Source: an uncultured Coriobacteriales bacterium (GTDB lineage Bacteria; Actinomycetota; Coriobacteriia; Coriobacteriales; UMGS124). Taken from it: a stretch of 7,021 bases of DNA. The notes beneath the pieces were generated by a model. That model did no database searches, was not told the DNA's origin, and was given only the letters and a program-made list of their open reading frames with translations. Made by a program: the position numbers and the translations under genes. The stretch lies in assembly GCA_934662525.1 (NCBI GenBank), contig CAKUKJ010000117.1, positions 1 to 7,021 of the forward strand. The letters are read 5' to 3'. Shown piece by piece: positions 6,102 to 7,021 of the stretch (position 1 is the stretch's first letter; the number at the start of each line of letters is the position of its first letter).

Positions 6102-6141
6102 GACGAGGCCCTCCCGAACAACCGCTCGGGAGGGCCTCGTC
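6102..6141. terminator. Bidirectional terminator hairpin between convergent genes
   Basis: GACGAGGCCCTCCCGA (6102-6117) and TCGGGAGGGCCTCGTC (6126-6141) form a perfect 16-bp stem with an 8-nt loop. It lies 23 nt after the lipoprotein stop and 39 nt after the end of the convergent minus-strand gene. Neither side has a strong U-tract (CATCAATAAA on plus, GTTTGGG on minus), but stem strength and position between converging genes support termination in both directions. Confidence 0.7.
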
Positions 6142-6180
6142 ATCAATAAAGCAACGCGCAGCCGCTGCGCATCCGCAGGT

Positions 6181-7021
6181 CTAATACTGGGATTCGTGCT
6201 TGGAGAAGAAGTCAGTCCTTGCCGGCAGCTCGCGCACCGCGTGCTGCCCGGGCTGCTCGCCGACGGCGGCCGTCAGCTCGTCGAGGCTCATGAAGGCGGT
6301 GTCCCAGCTGAAGAAAAGCTCCTCGCTGAACTGGAAGTAGTCGCGAATCATCTCGCAGCCGGCGGGCACGCAGGGGTGCATGAGCAGCGCGGCCACGCGG
6401 AGCTGGGCGAACGCGTCGCGAAGCGCCGCCTGCATCGCCGCCGCCGAGGCGGCCTCGTCCTCCGTGTTCTTGGCCGCCTTGCTCGCGTCGCTCCAGCGCT
6501 TGTTGGCGTCGCGGATGAAGTCGTCGGCCACGCGCAGCGCGCCGGGGAAGTCCAGGGCGTGCATCTTGCGCTCGAAGGCGAGCAGCGCCTTCTCGCAGGC
6601 TGCGCTCACCTCGGGCGCGGGGGCGCCGGCGGGCAGCTTGCCTGAGCAGTGCGAGGCGGCGCCGTAGAAGCACGAGCGCGCCAGGCGGTTGAAGACGTTC
6701 GTGAGCAGGGCCGACTCCTTGAGCGCCGGGTCGGCGGCGCGGGGGTCGTCGCGCTTCTTGGGGTCGGGCTCATAGGGCTTGGGGGAGAAGCTCACGGGCT
6801 TGTCGCCCAAGCCGAGCGACAGCCAGTGGGCGCGCAGCTGCTCGGGCGTGTAATGTTCGAGGAGGTCGAGCGCCATGGGCGGCTTCACGGCGCCGGAGCT
6901 GGAGGCCTTCGCACCCATGAACAGGATGTGGTAGTTGGCCACGGGCACGCTCTGCTTGATGCCCCAACCCAGCGCGTCCCACAGGGCCGGCTGTGCCACG
7001 CAGTAGAAGTAGATGTTGTCC
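6181..7021 (-). CDS. MetRS-like class I tRNA ligase family protein, C-terminal part (5' end off window)
   Basis: The last 280 residues of a minus-strand protein; the frame is open to position 7021 and ends at a TAG at 6181-6183. It resembles the end of methionyl-tRNA synthetase, in the divergent class I tRNA ligase paralog form known from gut Firmicutes. Visible first is the end of the catalytic domain (DNIYFYCVAQPALWDALGWG), then HILFMGAKASSS at visible residues 31-42, standing where KMSKS is expected. Next comes PPMALDLLEHYTPEQLRAHWL, and then a helical anticodon-binding-type domain with LLTNVFNRLARSCFY and late HPCVPAGCEMIRDYF. It ends in TDFFSKHESQY, with no C-terminal tRNA-binding (EMAP-like) domain. 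The usual KMSKS is KASSS, so it is probably not the housekeeping MetRS. Whether it charges tRNA with methionine cannot be told without the N-terminal HIGH region. It converges on the lipoprotein gene. Confidence 0.8.
   Translation of the reverse strand, partial: DNIYFYCVAQPALWDALGWGIKQSVPVANYHILFMGAKASSSGAVKPPMALDLLEHYTPEQLRAHWLSLGLGDKPVSFSPKPYEPDPKKRDDPRAADPALKESALLTNVFNRLARSCFYGAASHCSGKLPAGAPAPEVSAACEKALLAFERKMHALDFPGALRVADDFIRDANKRWSDASKAAKNTEDEAASAAAMQAALRDAFAQLRVAALLMHPCVPAGCEMIRDYFQFSEELFFSWDTAFMSLDELTAAVGEQPGQHAVRELPARTDFFSKHESQY

Overview
The window is GC-rich, gene-dense bacterial DNA with strong Shine-Dalgarno sites and long antisense open frames typical of high-GC genomes. The gene set (PepF-type M3 oligopeptidase, stand-alone HD-GYP protein, a small DUF6110-like membrane protein next to a non-CPC P1B-type ATPase, and a MetRS-like class I tRNA ligase paralog) resembles that of gut anaerobes. 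Together with the GC content it suggests an actinobacterium of the class Coriobacteriia. That placement is inference from protein style; there is no rRNA or other phylogenetic marker here.

Layout. Positions 1-1579 (minus) hold most of an oligoendopeptidase F gene, cut at its 3' end by the window edge. A 213-bp divergent intergenic region (1580-1792) carries an operator-like palindrome and a weak candidate promoter. Positions 1793-2494 (plus) encode a single-domain HD-GYP phosphodiesterase. The 298-bp region 2495-2792 contains a candidate promoter (perfect -35 and -10 hexamers 21 bp apart) and a leader with two tandem perfect inverted repeats. It feeds a two-gene operon: an 87-residue single-span membrane protein (2793-3056), then 18 bp later a 713-residue heavy-metal P1B-type ATPase (3075-5216), closed by a terminator at 5272-5332. 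A separate promoter probably drives a secreted lipoprotein of unknown function (5407-6078). A 16-bp perfect hairpin (6102-6141) separates it from a convergent minus-strand gene (6181-7021, 5' end off the window) for the C-terminal part of a MetRS-like protein.

How the genes work together. The one clear functional unit is the small protein plus ATPase. The layout parallels mycobacterial PacL (DUF1490)-CtpC metal-efflux platforms, in which a small membrane protein encoded just upstream supports a P1B ATPase. The ATPase has the full P-type catalytic core but lacks the CPC metal motif, having Tyr-Ser-Cys instead, and its N-terminal HMA-like domain has no CxxC, so its metal cannot be assigned from motifs. 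The other genes look like independent transcription units. No mobile element, CRISPR array, rRNA or tRNA was found.
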